Below, piece after piece: positions 1-6,143 of a stretch of DNA of 7,527 bases. The notes under the pieces are model-generated. The model was not told the DNA's origin. It worked only from the letters and a program-made list of their open reading frames with translations, and made no database searches. Source of the stretch: Leptospira_B sp964571605. Its GTDB lineage: Bacteria > Spirochaetota > Leptospiria > Leptospirales > Leptospiraceae. The position numbers and the translations under genes are program-made. Location of the stretch: assembly GCA_964571605.1 (NCBI GenBank), contig CAZNCS010000204.1:1-7527 (forward strand), given 5' to 3'. Position 1 is the stretch's first letter, and the number at the start of each line of letters is the position of its first letter.

Positions 1-180
1 AAATAAAAGATGCCTGTCCTTATCACCACGCAGAATAGCTCCTGTTGTGATCATCTCCGTATAGAATAGAGAATGTTTGGTAATCAATCTCAGAAAATAG
101 CGGAAATGACGGTCCGTCCAATCCATCATGGGGGCGACGGATACCGGATACTGGATTGGTTTTTCTTTTATGAGAGACAT
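1..180 (-). CDS. dusA: tRNA-dihydrouridine synthase A (DusA), N-terminal part, cut by the window edge
   Basis: Read from the ATG at 180-178 on the minus strand, the frame stays open for 60 codons to base 1. Residues 13-27 read VSVAPMMDWTDRHFR, followed by YFLRLITKH and then YTEMITTGAIL at residues 40-50. This closely matches the start of the DusA family, which in E. coli has SVAPMLDWTDRHCRYFLRL and LLYTEMVTTGAI. The family is an FMN-dependent TIM-barrel enzyme that reduces uridine to dihydrouridine in the tRNA D-loop, using NADPH, in the cytoplasm. Only the first FMN-binding strands are visible; the catalytic cysteine and the tRNA-binding C-terminal domain lie beyond the edge. The start is well fixed: stops in the same frame lie upstream at 204-202 and 225-223, and no other start codon lies between. 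There is no strong Shine-Dalgarno sequence. The gene is transcribed away from the lipoprotein gene. DusA, rather than DusB or DusC, is favoured by the MDWTDRH motif. Confidence 0.93.
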   Translation of the reverse strand, partial: MSLIKEKPIQYPVSVAPMMDWTDRHFRYFLRLITKHSLFYTEMITTGAILRGDKDRHLLF

Positions 181-210
181 AGCAATCGGATAGTACGATG
201 CTCAAGTCCA

Positions 211-246
211 GGGCTTTAGCAGTCAAGCCCCAAGAAATGAACTTGG
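211..246. repeat. Two abutting short inverted repeats in the divergent gap
   Basis: Arms GGGCTT (211-216) and AAGCCC (225-230) pair perfectly around an 8-base loop. Immediately next, CCAAG (230-234) and CTTGG (242-246) pair around a 7-base loop, sharing base 230. A third, weaker pair, CCAG (255-258) and CTGG (269-272), follows closer to the lipoprotein start. No T-run follows on either strand, so they do not look like intrinsic terminators. They could be operator sites or a folded leader for the lipoprotein mRNA. The pairing is seen directly; any role is inferred. Confidence 0.45.
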
Positions 247-279
247 TTTGATTTCCAGTTCCCTGATTCTGGTTCCGTA

Positions 280-1275
280 ATGGGTCATAAGAGCAAAAAT
301 CCCTCTCTTTTTTTGGCGATCTGGATTCTTGTATTCTTATTCGTTTCTTCTTCTTGTAAAAGTTTGAATCGGATTTTCAACTCAGTCATCATCAATGCAG
401 GGGCAGAATATACATCCATAGATTTTATGACCCATCCGCCTGTTCTTGGAGGAGTTGCTGTCAGCAAATTCGCCCAAGAGACAAGCGACGTGAATTCCAG
501 TACGGTTAGCCGGGATTCAACTGTAACCAGAGCTTTTTATTCCCTCGGTTCCGTGCCTAGTCGTATTCCTGGGACCTCCGACCTAAAAGGATTTTTTTCT
601 TTTTTAAGCGGGCTCGCTTGGTCTTTCAATTTGACCTCTCCTCGTACTTATAGAGGAAATTTAGTCAATTATCCGGATGACGGAAGAAATTATAAAACTC
701 CGGAAGAATATGTAGCAAATCAACTCTTCCCACTTCCTCCCCAATTAGGAAGAAATATGGAATACATTTACGAAGATTACCAAATGTATTTTACTCTTTA
801 TCTGGGATATTATAAGGGAAAGGATGTGAACTTCGGAGTCGGGCCGATTTATGGAGTGGCTTTCTATCGGATGGATATTATAGAAAGAGAAACTAGAATT
901 TCCAATGTCAAAAACCAAATCCAAGAGTTGAAAGGTTTGCGATTATTATTCGAATACAATATCGGAAAATATTTTCCGGATACGATTTTATACAATGCCT
1001 ATCTTTTTGCAGAGATTACTAGTTTAGGAGATTTGGACGGGAAAGGGATGGGGATTAAAAACCAAGTTCTGACTTCTAACGGACTTCCGGCTCCTTCTCT
1101 TTATATGAGTATGACCACATATCGTGTGGGAATCCGAAAAGAATTACAATTAACGAAAGAATCCTATCAAAATGAAGAAGGGCCGGCGTATCCTCCTTTG
1201 AAAAATCTACCCTCTGCCGGACTCCCCAAAAAAAGCGACGGCGAAAATACTTCCTCTTCGGAAAACCAGGAATGA
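280..1275 (+). CDS. Putative lipoprotein of unknown function
   Basis: I do not recognise a named family. The 331-residue protein begins with a basic stretch (H3, K4, K6), a hydrophobic core at residues 9-22, and VSSSC with Cys26 as the likely lipidated residue. This fits the relaxed spirochaetal signal peptidase II site better than the strict E. coli one. Residues about 168-247 and 275-287 show alternating aromatic or aliphatic and polar residues with Gly-rich turns (for example YFTLYLGYY and VNFGVGPIYGVAFY), as in beta-strand-rich outer-membrane proteins. The last 35 residues are hydrophilic and rich in Pro, Ser, Glu and Lys. The mature protein is therefore probably anchored in an envelope membrane, with a possible beta-rich domain. 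The ATG at 280 is the only reasonable start: the frame has a stop at 238-240 and no other start codon between. No clear ribosome binding site is visible. The stop overlaps the mnmC start by four bases, so it probably heads an operon with mnmC and recQ. The link to those cytoplasmic enzymes is unexplained. Confidence 0.88.
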   Translation: MGHKSKNPSLFLAIWILVFLFVSSSCKSLNRIFNSVIINAGAEYTSIDFMTHPPVLGGVAVSKFAQETSDVNSSTVSRDSTVTRAFYSLGSVPSRIPGTSDLKGFFSFLSGLAWSFNLTSPRTYRGNLVNYPDDGRNYKTPEEYVANQLFPLPPQLGRNMEYIYEDYQMYFTLYLGYYKGKDVNFGVGPIYGVAFYRMDIIERETRISNVKNQIQELKGLRLLFEYNIGKYFPDTILYNAYLFAEITSLGDLDGKGMGIKNQVLTSNGLPAPSLYMSMTTYRVGIRKELQLTKESYQNEEGPAYPPLKNLPSAGLPKKSDGENTSSSENQE

Positions 1276-3227
1276 TAGATTGGAAGGAGAACGGTACCCC
1301 CGTCTCCAGACAGTTCGAAGATATTTATTTTTCTCTTGAAAACGGTTGGGAAGAAACCAAACATGTTTTTCTAAAAGGTAATCGTTTGGAAGAAAGATGG
1401 ACTTCCGATTCGACTCGAAAATCCCATTTTTCCATTTTAGAACTCGGTTTCGGGACCGGTCTTAATTTTTTTGCCGCCTGGGACCTTTGGAGGAAAACAA
1501 AAGATCGTTCCTCGTTTTCCCGTTTACGATTCGTTTCTTATGAATTGTATCCATTAGATAAATTTGAAATTCAAAAAGCGATTTCGGCCTTTCCGGAATT
1601 ATCCGAAATCCTTTCCGTCTTTCTGGAAAAATACAAACTTTTAGTGCCGGGTTGTAATTCTTTCGTTTTCGAAAAAGAAAAATTGATTTTGGATTTATGG
1701 ATCGGCGACGCTCGCCTTTTATTACCGGAAACCTCCGGAAAATTCGATGCATTTTTTCTAGACGGATTTGCACCTTCCAAAAACCCGGAACTTTGGGGAG
1801 AAAAAATCGGATCGGAAATCGCCAGACTTTCTAGTAAAGATGCTACATTCGCTACTTTCACCGTGGCGAAATTGGTGAAGGAAAGTTTAACCAAAGCTGG
1901 ATTTCATCTTATAAAACTTCCCGGGTTCGGCAGAAAAAGAGAAATGTTATCCGGCATATTCTTATCCGAACCTATACAGGAAAAAGAAAATCCTGTTTTT
2001 TATACCCGCAAATTTTCCGATTCAAACCCTCGAAAAATTTTAGTAGTAGGAGGAGGACTCGCCGGCGCATCCATATCAAGATCGTTGGCTTGGAGAGGAT
2101 ATAGTGTCCAAGTTTGGGATAACGATCTAGAACCGAGAGCCTCTTCCATTCCTAAAGCTATCTCCCATCCTCATCTTACAAAAATTCCAAGTCCGACAAG
2201 TCTTTGGACAATTCGCGCCTTAGGTCATTCTCTCCGTAGATACTCTGACTTTTTGCCGAAAGAAGCTTACGGCATAACGGGAACCTCTCAAATCTCCGGA
2301 GAAGATCTCCCTTGGGAAAGATTAAAATCCGGTTTGGAAGCCCATTCTCTTTCTTCCGAAATCGGAATCTTGCAAAATGGACTCCCTTTACAATTTCTGG
2401 ATAATGCAAATGGAATTTTTTATCCTTCCGGCTTTTGGACGGAAACACCGATCTTAGTCAGGAGTTTATTACAATATCCGAATATAGAATATAAAAAAGG
2501 AACCGTAGAAAGTATCAAACATAACTCGGAAGAATGGTCCCTTTTCTCTTCCTCGGGAGAAGAATTGGCCAAAGGAGAGGCTCTCGTTTTGGCAAATTCT
2601 TTCGGAATCGAAAAATTACTCTCCGATTTTTGGGGAGAATCGCTTTTTCCTATAACCCGAGTACGAGGACAATTGGAAATATTAGAAGATTTGAATATTT
2701 CCGAAACGTCGGAACCGATCCGAGTCGGAGAACATTATTTGACTCCGAATATAAATGGGATTCGAATTTTAGGTTCCACTTTTGACGAATTCGATTTGGA
2801 TCTACAGCAGAGAGAAAAAGACAGAGAAGAATTATTCGAATACGCAAAACGGACTTTTTCAGGAATCGACTGGGAAAAAATCCATCTGAAACAAGAATTT
2901 GTAGGAATCCGTTCCCAGACCAAAGATCGTTTCCCTGTCTTGGGTCCGGTCCAAAATCCTGTCGAGTTTCGGAAACATTATTCTGGCATAGGTCTTCCTA
3001 AAAACCAAAAGAAAGATTTCCCTTTTTTAGAGCCGACACCGAACCTGTACGTGTTCGGGGGACTGGGCTCCAGAGGCGTTTTATCCTGCCTTTTAGGCGG
3101 TGAGATTTTAGCTTCGATCATCTTAGGAGAACCATTGCCCGTCGAAAAGAGCTTGTACTCTGCATTCCATCCCGGAAGATTCCTGTATCGAAAGATCAGA
3201 ACTATGGAACAGAAAGGAGATCCCTAA
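1272..3227 (+). CDS. mnmC: Bifunctional tRNA mnm5s2U biosynthesis protein MnmC (methyltransferase plus FAD oxidoreductase)
   Basis: At 651 residues it has the full length of fused MnmC. The N-terminal methyltransferase half (MnmC2, residues about 1-235) opens with IDWKENGTPVSRQFEDIYFS, has the SAM-binding motif ELGFGTGLNF at 57-66, the catalytic-type segment FFLDGFAPSKNPELW at 161-175 (Asp164) and GFGRKREML at 218-226. The FAD-dependent half (MnmC1, about 253-640) has the Rossmann motif VVGGGLAGAS at 258-267, GIRSQTKDRFPVLG at 545-558 and GGLGSRG at 596-602. In this family the FAD half removes the carboxymethyl group from cmnm5(s2)U34 of tRNA to give nm5(s2)U, and the SAM half methylates it to mnm5(s2)U; MnmE-MnmG supply the precursor. 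The loop at 289-303 departs from the usual GASGN-type sequence. The ATG overlaps the lipoprotein stop (ATGA). AGGA touches the ATG directly and a weak GGA lies nine bases upstream, so translation may depend on coupling. recQ follows after three bases. Identification is near certain. Confidence 0.97.
   Translation: MIDWKENGTPVSRQFEDIYFSLENGWEETKHVFLKGNRLEERWTSDSTRKSHFSILELGFGTGLNFFAAWDLWRKTKDRSSFSRLRFVSYELYPLDKFEIQKAISAFPELSEILSVFLEKYKLLVPGCNSFVFEKEKLILDLWIGDARLLLPETSGKFDAFFLDGFAPSKNPELWGEKIGSEIARLSSKDATFATFTVAKLVKESLTKAGFHLIKLPGFGRKREMLSGIFLSEPIQEKENPVFYTRKFSDSNPRKILVVGGGLAGASISRSLAWRGYSVQVWDNDLEPRASSIPKAISHPHLTKIPSPTSLWTIRALGHSLRRYSDFLPKEAYGITGTSQISGEDLPWERLKSGLEAHSLSSEIGILQNGLPLQFLDNANGIFYPSGFWTETPILVRSLLQYPNIEYKKGTVESIKHNSEEWSLFSSSGEELAKGEALVLANSFGIEKLLSDFWGESLFPITRVRGQLEILEDLNISETSEPIRVGEHYLTPNINGIRILGSTFDEFDLDLQQREKDREELFEYAKRTFSGIDWEKIHLKQEFVGIRSQTKDRFPVLGPVQNPVEFRKHYSGIGLPKNQKKDFPFLEPTPNLYVFGGLGSRGVLSCLLGGEILASIILGEPLPVEKSLYSAFHPGRFLYRKIRTMEQKGDP
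3214..3219 (+). promoter_or_regulatory. Ribosome binding site for the TTG-started recQ
   Basis: AAGGAG lies inside the last codons of mnmC, eleven bases before the TTG at 3231. It is the strongest Shine-Dalgarno-like sequence in the trio and supports the TTG. The spacing is a little long. The mnmC stop at 3225-3227 is in the same frame, so no start further upstream is possible. Confidence 0.6.
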
Positions 3228-3230
3228 ACC

Positions 3231-5105
3231 TTGTTATCCGAAGAACGAAACGGAACTCCTCCTCAAAAAGAGGAATGGAAAAAACTATTACTGACCCATT
3301 TCGGATTTTCTAATTTCCGCCAAGGACAATGGGAAGCCATTCAATCTTTGGCAAAAGGAAAAGATGTACTCGCCGTTTTACCAACTGGCGGCGGGAAATC
3401 TTTAATTTACCAACTTCCTTCTTTTGCCGAATCCGAAAAACTCACGATCGTAATTTCTCCTTTGATTGCGCTCATGAAAGATCAAGTGGACAGCTTAAGA
3501 GCTAGAGGAGTGCAGGCTGCATTTTGTAATTCCACTCAAGACGAGTTGGAACAAGTGCGGATTCTTTCCGGAGCTGCCACAGGTAAAATCAGAATTTTAT
3601 ACGTTTCTCCCGAGCGAGCTGTTTCTCATTCTTTTTTGCATCTATTGCCAAAACTTCCAGTGGGCCTAGTGGCGGTGGACGAGGCACATTGTGTTTCTCA
3701 ATGGGGACACGATTTCCGCCCCGAATACAGAAAACTTTATACATTACGTTCCTCTCTCCCCGAAGGAACTCCTTGGGCAGCCCTGACTGCAACAGCAACG
3801 GATCGTGTGAAAAAAGACGTTTGTGATAGTCTCGGTTTGAAAGAACCAGAATACGTACAAGGAACCTACGCTCGAGCCAATTTGAAATTTTCAGTCATCT
3901 ATCCCGAATCGGAAAGAGATAAGGAATCGAATCTTTTATCCATATTAGAAAAAGGAAATTTTCAAAAAACGAATTCCGGCAAAGCGATCATCTATTGTGC
4001 AACTAGAGCAAAAGTGGACGAGTTGTATGATACTTTAAAAAAATCCGGGTATAAGGTAGGCAAATACCACGCGGGCAGAACCAATTCTATCCGGGAAAAA
4101 ACCCAGGACGGATATAGTTCCGGAAAAACGAATGTTTTAGTCGCTACAAATGCGTTCGGTATGGGATTGGATAGCCCGGATGTACGTTTGGTTTTACATT
4201 ATCAGGTACCTTCTTCCCTAGAAAGTTATTACCAAGAAGCCGGTAGAGCTGGAAGGGATGGCAGAGCGGCAGATTGTACTCTGTTTTTTTATTCGGGAGA
4301 TTTAAGCGTTCAAAGTTTTCTTCTTTCCAAAGAAGCAAATTATAAAGGAGGCGAAACTCTTTTAACTCATGTAAAAACCTACGTAACTTCCTCCGATTGC
4401 AGACAACGTATTTTATGTGATTATTTTGGAGAGTCCGTTACTCCATGTGGGTCCTGCGATTCCTGCTTGGATTCGAAAATTACTCAATTGGGCCGCCAAG
4501 CATATGTAGAAAGAGAAAAGTTCAAAGCCGATCGGAAAAAAGAAAAAGAATCCTATTCTTTTAATTCGGACGAACTCGATTCTGTAGCGTCTTTGATTGC
4601 GGAGTATCCCGCAAAGTTCGGGAAAAAAATCATCGCGAGTGCCTTACGAGGTTCCAAATCAAAAGACGTATTACGAAGAAGGCTCGATCGGTCCTCGCAT
4701 TATTCTTCTCTTCATCATGTTCCGGAAGAATCGATTTTGAAATTATTGGAAGATTGGCTCCAATCGAAAAAACTTTCCATCAAAGGAGATAAATATCCTA
4801 AAATTTATCTGACCTCTTATGGAAAACCGAAAGCAAGATCGGAAAGAGAAGAAGGTGACGTCGTCCGCAAAAAAGTCCCTCTGAGCGGAGACAAATTACT
4901 TTTGAACGAACTCAAAAATTTCCGAGACAGAATCGCTCGCAGGAAAAAATGGAAAAAATTCATGGTTTTGCAAAACCCTGTCTTAGTTAGAATCGCTGCT
5001 CAAAAACCTTCGAACTTGGAAGATTTGATCCTGATCAAAGGTATGGGCGAATCCAAAGTCCAACAATACGGAAAAGAAATTTTAGAGATTTTGGAAAAAT
5101 TTTAA
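3231..5105 (+). CDS. recQ: ATP-dependent DNA helicase RecQ
   Basis: This is a complete RecQ of 624 residues, close to the E. coli length of about 610. The helicase core has motif 0 FGFSNFRQGQ at 24-33, Walker A PTGGGKS at 51-57 (Lys56), ISPLIALMKDQ at 75-85, DEAH at 150-153 followed by the aromatic-rich loop CVSQWGHDFRPEY, LTATAT at 185-190, and motifs V-VI at 301-345 ending QEAGRAGRDGR, with the arginine finger. The RecQ-C-terminal region carries the zinc site Cys390, Cys406, Cys409, Cys412, then a winged helix at about 445-535. An HRDC domain closes the protein at about 553-624. The family unwinds DNA 3' to 5' and acts in recombination and stalled-fork repair. Translation starts at TTG, read as Met; this is the only start that keeps motif 0, since the mnmC stop lies in frame just upstream. 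It is probably the last gene of the operon. No obvious intrinsic terminator follows. Confidence 0.98.
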   Translation: MLSEERNGTPPQKEEWKKLLLTHFGFSNFRQGQWEAIQSLAKGKDVLAVLPTGGGKSLIYQLPSFAESEKLTIVISPLIALMKDQVDSLRARGVQAAFCNSTQDELEQVRILSGAATGKIRILYVSPERAVSHSFLHLLPKLPVGLVAVDEAHCVSQWGHDFRPEYRKLYTLRSSLPEGTPWAALTATATDRVKKDVCDSLGLKEPEYVQGTYARANLKFSVIYPESERDKESNLLSILEKGNFQKTNSGKAIIYCATRAKVDELYDTLKKSGYKVGKYHAGRTNSIREKTQDGYSSGKTNVLVATNAFGMGLDSPDVRLVLHYQVPSSLESYYQEAGRAGRDGRAADCTLFFYSGDLSVQSFLLSKEANYKGGETLLTHVKTYVTSSDCRQRILCDYFGESVTPCGSCDSCLDSKITQLGRQAYVEREKFKADRKKEKESYSFNSDELDSVASLIAEYPAKFGKKIIASALRGSKSKDVLRRRLDRSSHYSSLHHVPEESILKLLEDWLQSKKLSIKGDKYPKIYLTSYGKPKARSEREEGDVVRKKVPLSGDKLLLNELKNFRDRIARRKKWKKFMVLQNPVLVRIAAQKPSNLEDLILIKGMGESKVQQYGKEILEILEKF

Positions 5106-5157
5106 GCTCTCACTATATAATTCCGTTTTCCAAAAATCGTTCTAAAACCTTAAAAAC

Positions 5158-5192
5158 ATTCCTCGTAGTTTTCTAAATGTAGGAATTCCCAC
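5158..5192. repeat. Overlapping inverted repeats including a GGAATTCC palindrome
   Basis: ATTCCT (5158-5163) pairs with AGGAAT (5181-5186) across 17 bases, with TAG-TTTT-CTA nested inside. The right arm also belongs to a second near-palindrome at 5179-5192, with core GGAATTCC and flanks GT and AC that match apart from one position on each side. The two pairings exclude each other. From memory, short palindromes of the GTAGGA...TCCTAC kind recur between genes in Leptospira, but I cannot verify that here. There is no T-run, so a terminator is not supported. Confidence 0.4.
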
Positions 5193-5292
5193 TGGCCCAT
5201 CTATGCGCCCCCACTCTGTGTCTTAACTCTTCCGTGCGAATCGAACAAAAATAGCCTTGCACAAAAAATTGTTTCCGACTACCTTGGCGGCC

Positions 5293-5313
5293 GGGATTCG
5301 ACACTTGCATCCC
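5293..5313. repeat. Inverted repeat over the putative -35 region
   Basis: GGGAT (5293-5297) and ATCCC (5309-5313) form perfect five-base arms around an 11-base spacer. The spacing places the arm centres about 16 bases apart, in the range of dimeric repressor sites. It covers the proposed -35 box of the promoter for the membrane-protein gene, so operator function is possible. Five-base arms can occur by chance. Confidence 0.3.
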
Positions 5314-5328
5314 AAATTGTAATATAAT
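5298..5328 (+). promoter_or_regulatory. Candidate sigma70-type promoter for the membrane-protein gene
   Basis: A perfect TATAAT box lies at 5323-5328. The best -35 match is TCGACA at 5298-5303 (five of six), with a rather long 19-base spacer. TTGCAT at 5305-5310 is an alternative, but at 12 bases it is too close. Transcription would begin near 5335, giving a leader of about 26 bases before the ATG at 5361. Confidence 0.4.
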
Positions 5329-5349
5329 AAAATCCATATTTTGTGTATT

Positions 5350-5353
5350 AGGA
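5350..5353 (+). promoter_or_regulatory. Ribosome binding site of the membrane-protein gene
   Basis: AGGA ends seven bases before the ATG at 5361, a good spacing that supports this start codon. Confidence 0.55.
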
Positions 5354-5360
5354 AAATACT

Positions 5361-6119
5361 ATGTTTCTGATTCGATTTTTCTTTCCAATATTTAGATTCA
5401 GCGAATCGAAAGCTGCTGGCCAAATAACCGAGTGGTTAAAACAGAAAGATTCCAAGAATTCCGCGACTGTAACGGATTTTATACCTTATCTGGATGCTCT
5501 TACCTACCAACAATTCCGAGCGGATCTCTCTAAACGGCTCGCTCTTCCGGAAACAGAATTGGATGGTTTTCGGTCCGTGGAAAGAAGCAAAATTTTATAC
5601 AGACCCGTTTTGATCTTATTTGTATTCGGTTTCATATGTTTAGGAATTAACCTATTCTTGGAAATTCTTCCGTATTTGGGAAGTTCCCGGTTGGAAAAAC
5701 CTTTTGTAGAAAATCTTCTTTCATCAGGAGGAACAGAACTCGTAGAAAGACAAGGATCATTCTGTCGTTATATCGTAAATACTGCTTCCGAAATTGCAGA
5801 AGATTATTTTTACATAGGCTGGTATCTTTTCAGTATCGGTTCCATACTAACATTTTTAGGTTCGGTAATGGATGCCAAATACCATAGCACCTTAAAAATC
5901 GCCCTACCATTCATAGGACTATTTACCTTAAGTATTGCTTGGAAAGTTTTTGATAATTCAAAATTGGCCGGTCTGACTTCCGGAAGATCAATGATCCATT
6001 ACACTTCTGGAAAAAGCGACGCCGATAGAAAATGTATGGAAGAATGGGCCAATCTTAGACAAGGAATTACAGCGATGATTCCTTCCGGCGGAGATTCCGG
6101 GGATATAGATACGAAATAA
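5361..6119 (+). CDS. Hypothetical protein with three predicted transmembrane segments
   Basis: I do not recognise this 252-residue protein. The N-terminal region (residues 1-78) begins with a short hydrophobic, Phe-rich stretch MFLIRFFFPIF, then becomes a polar, probably cytosolic and mostly helical domain. Three hydrophobic segments follow at about 79-103 (LILFVFGFICLGINLFLEIL), 149-170 and 177-198. A polar loop at 104-148, containing Cys135, joins the first two. The C-terminal tail (about 199-252) is polar and ends in a Gly/Asp-rich stretch; Cys225 lies in it. No enzyme motif or transport signature is visible, and there is no cleavable signal peptide of the usual form. An inner-membrane location is inferred. 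The start is supported by AGGA seven bases upstream and a likely promoter just before it. It stands alone on this strand: recQ is 255 bases upstream and dinB converges with only 15 bases between the stop codons. Codon use resembles the neighbours, so recent transfer is not indicated. Confidence 0.85.
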   Translation: MFLIRFFFPIFRFSESKAAGQITEWLKQKDSKNSATVTDFIPYLDALTYQQFRADLSKRLALPETELDGFRSVERSKILYRPVLILFVFGFICLGINLFLEILPYLGSSRLEKPFVENLLSSGGTELVERQGSFCRYIVNTASEIAEDYFYIGWYLFSIGSILTFLGSVMDAKYHSTLKIALPFIGLFTLSIAWKVFDNSKLAGLTSGRSMIHYTSGKSDADRKCMEEWANLRQGITAMIPSGGDSGDIDTK

Positions 6120-6143
6120 AAAACTTTCTGCGTTTTAGAAAAG
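6118..6143 (-). terminator. Weak candidate intrinsic terminator for dinB
   Basis: On the minus strand, CTTTTCT (6143-6137) can pair with AGAAAG (6129-6124) with one bulged T, and is followed by six Ts (6123-6118). The stem is AT-rich and therefore weak. It overlaps the dinB stop codon, and the T-run overlaps the last two bases of the convergent gene's stop codon. Confidence 0.35.

Larger units (their letters stand above)
5106..5360. other. Intergenic region between recQ and the membrane-protein gene
   Basis: These 255 bases contain no convincing gene on either strand. What can be seen is an isolated TATAAT at 5116-5121 without a good -35 box, two overlapping inverted repeats at 5158-5192, a more GC-rich stretch around 5191-5220 and again at 5281-5300, and a plausible promoter with an inverted repeat at 5293-5328. 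There is no hairpin followed by a T-run that would end recQ transcription. Low coding potential and mixed base composition suggest a regulatory or decayed region, which is an inference. Confidence 0.6.

Noticed and set aside
23..226. A 67-codon minus-strand open frame at the left edge
   Set aside because: It lies over the dusA start in another frame, resembles no family, and the dusA frame has clear conserved motifs.
221..226. TTGACT on the minus strand as a -35 box for dusA
   Set aside because: No acceptable -10 box lies 16-18 bases downstream; GAGCAT matches only three of six positions.
1462..2923. Several minus-strand open frames inside mnmC
   Set aside because: They are by-products of the codon pattern of a well-identified gene and have no recognisable features.
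5091..5121. TTGGAA and TATAAT near the end of recQ as a promoter for a small RNA
   Set aside because: The -35 match is weak, the spacer is 19 bases, and no downstream terminator or structure marks a transcript. Kept only as a note in the intergenic entry.
5281..5313. tRNA T-arm-like sequence on the minus strand (GTCGAATCCCGG near GCCGCCA)
   Set aside because: The T-arm would need a five-base stem with a seven-base loop, but the pairing here gives an 11-base loop, and no acceptor, D or anticodon arms can be assembled around it.
5223..5423. A 66-codon minus-strand open frame running from within the membrane-protein gene into the gap
   Set aside because: No family resemblance and no ribosome binding site. 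It begins inside a well-supported gene on the other strand.
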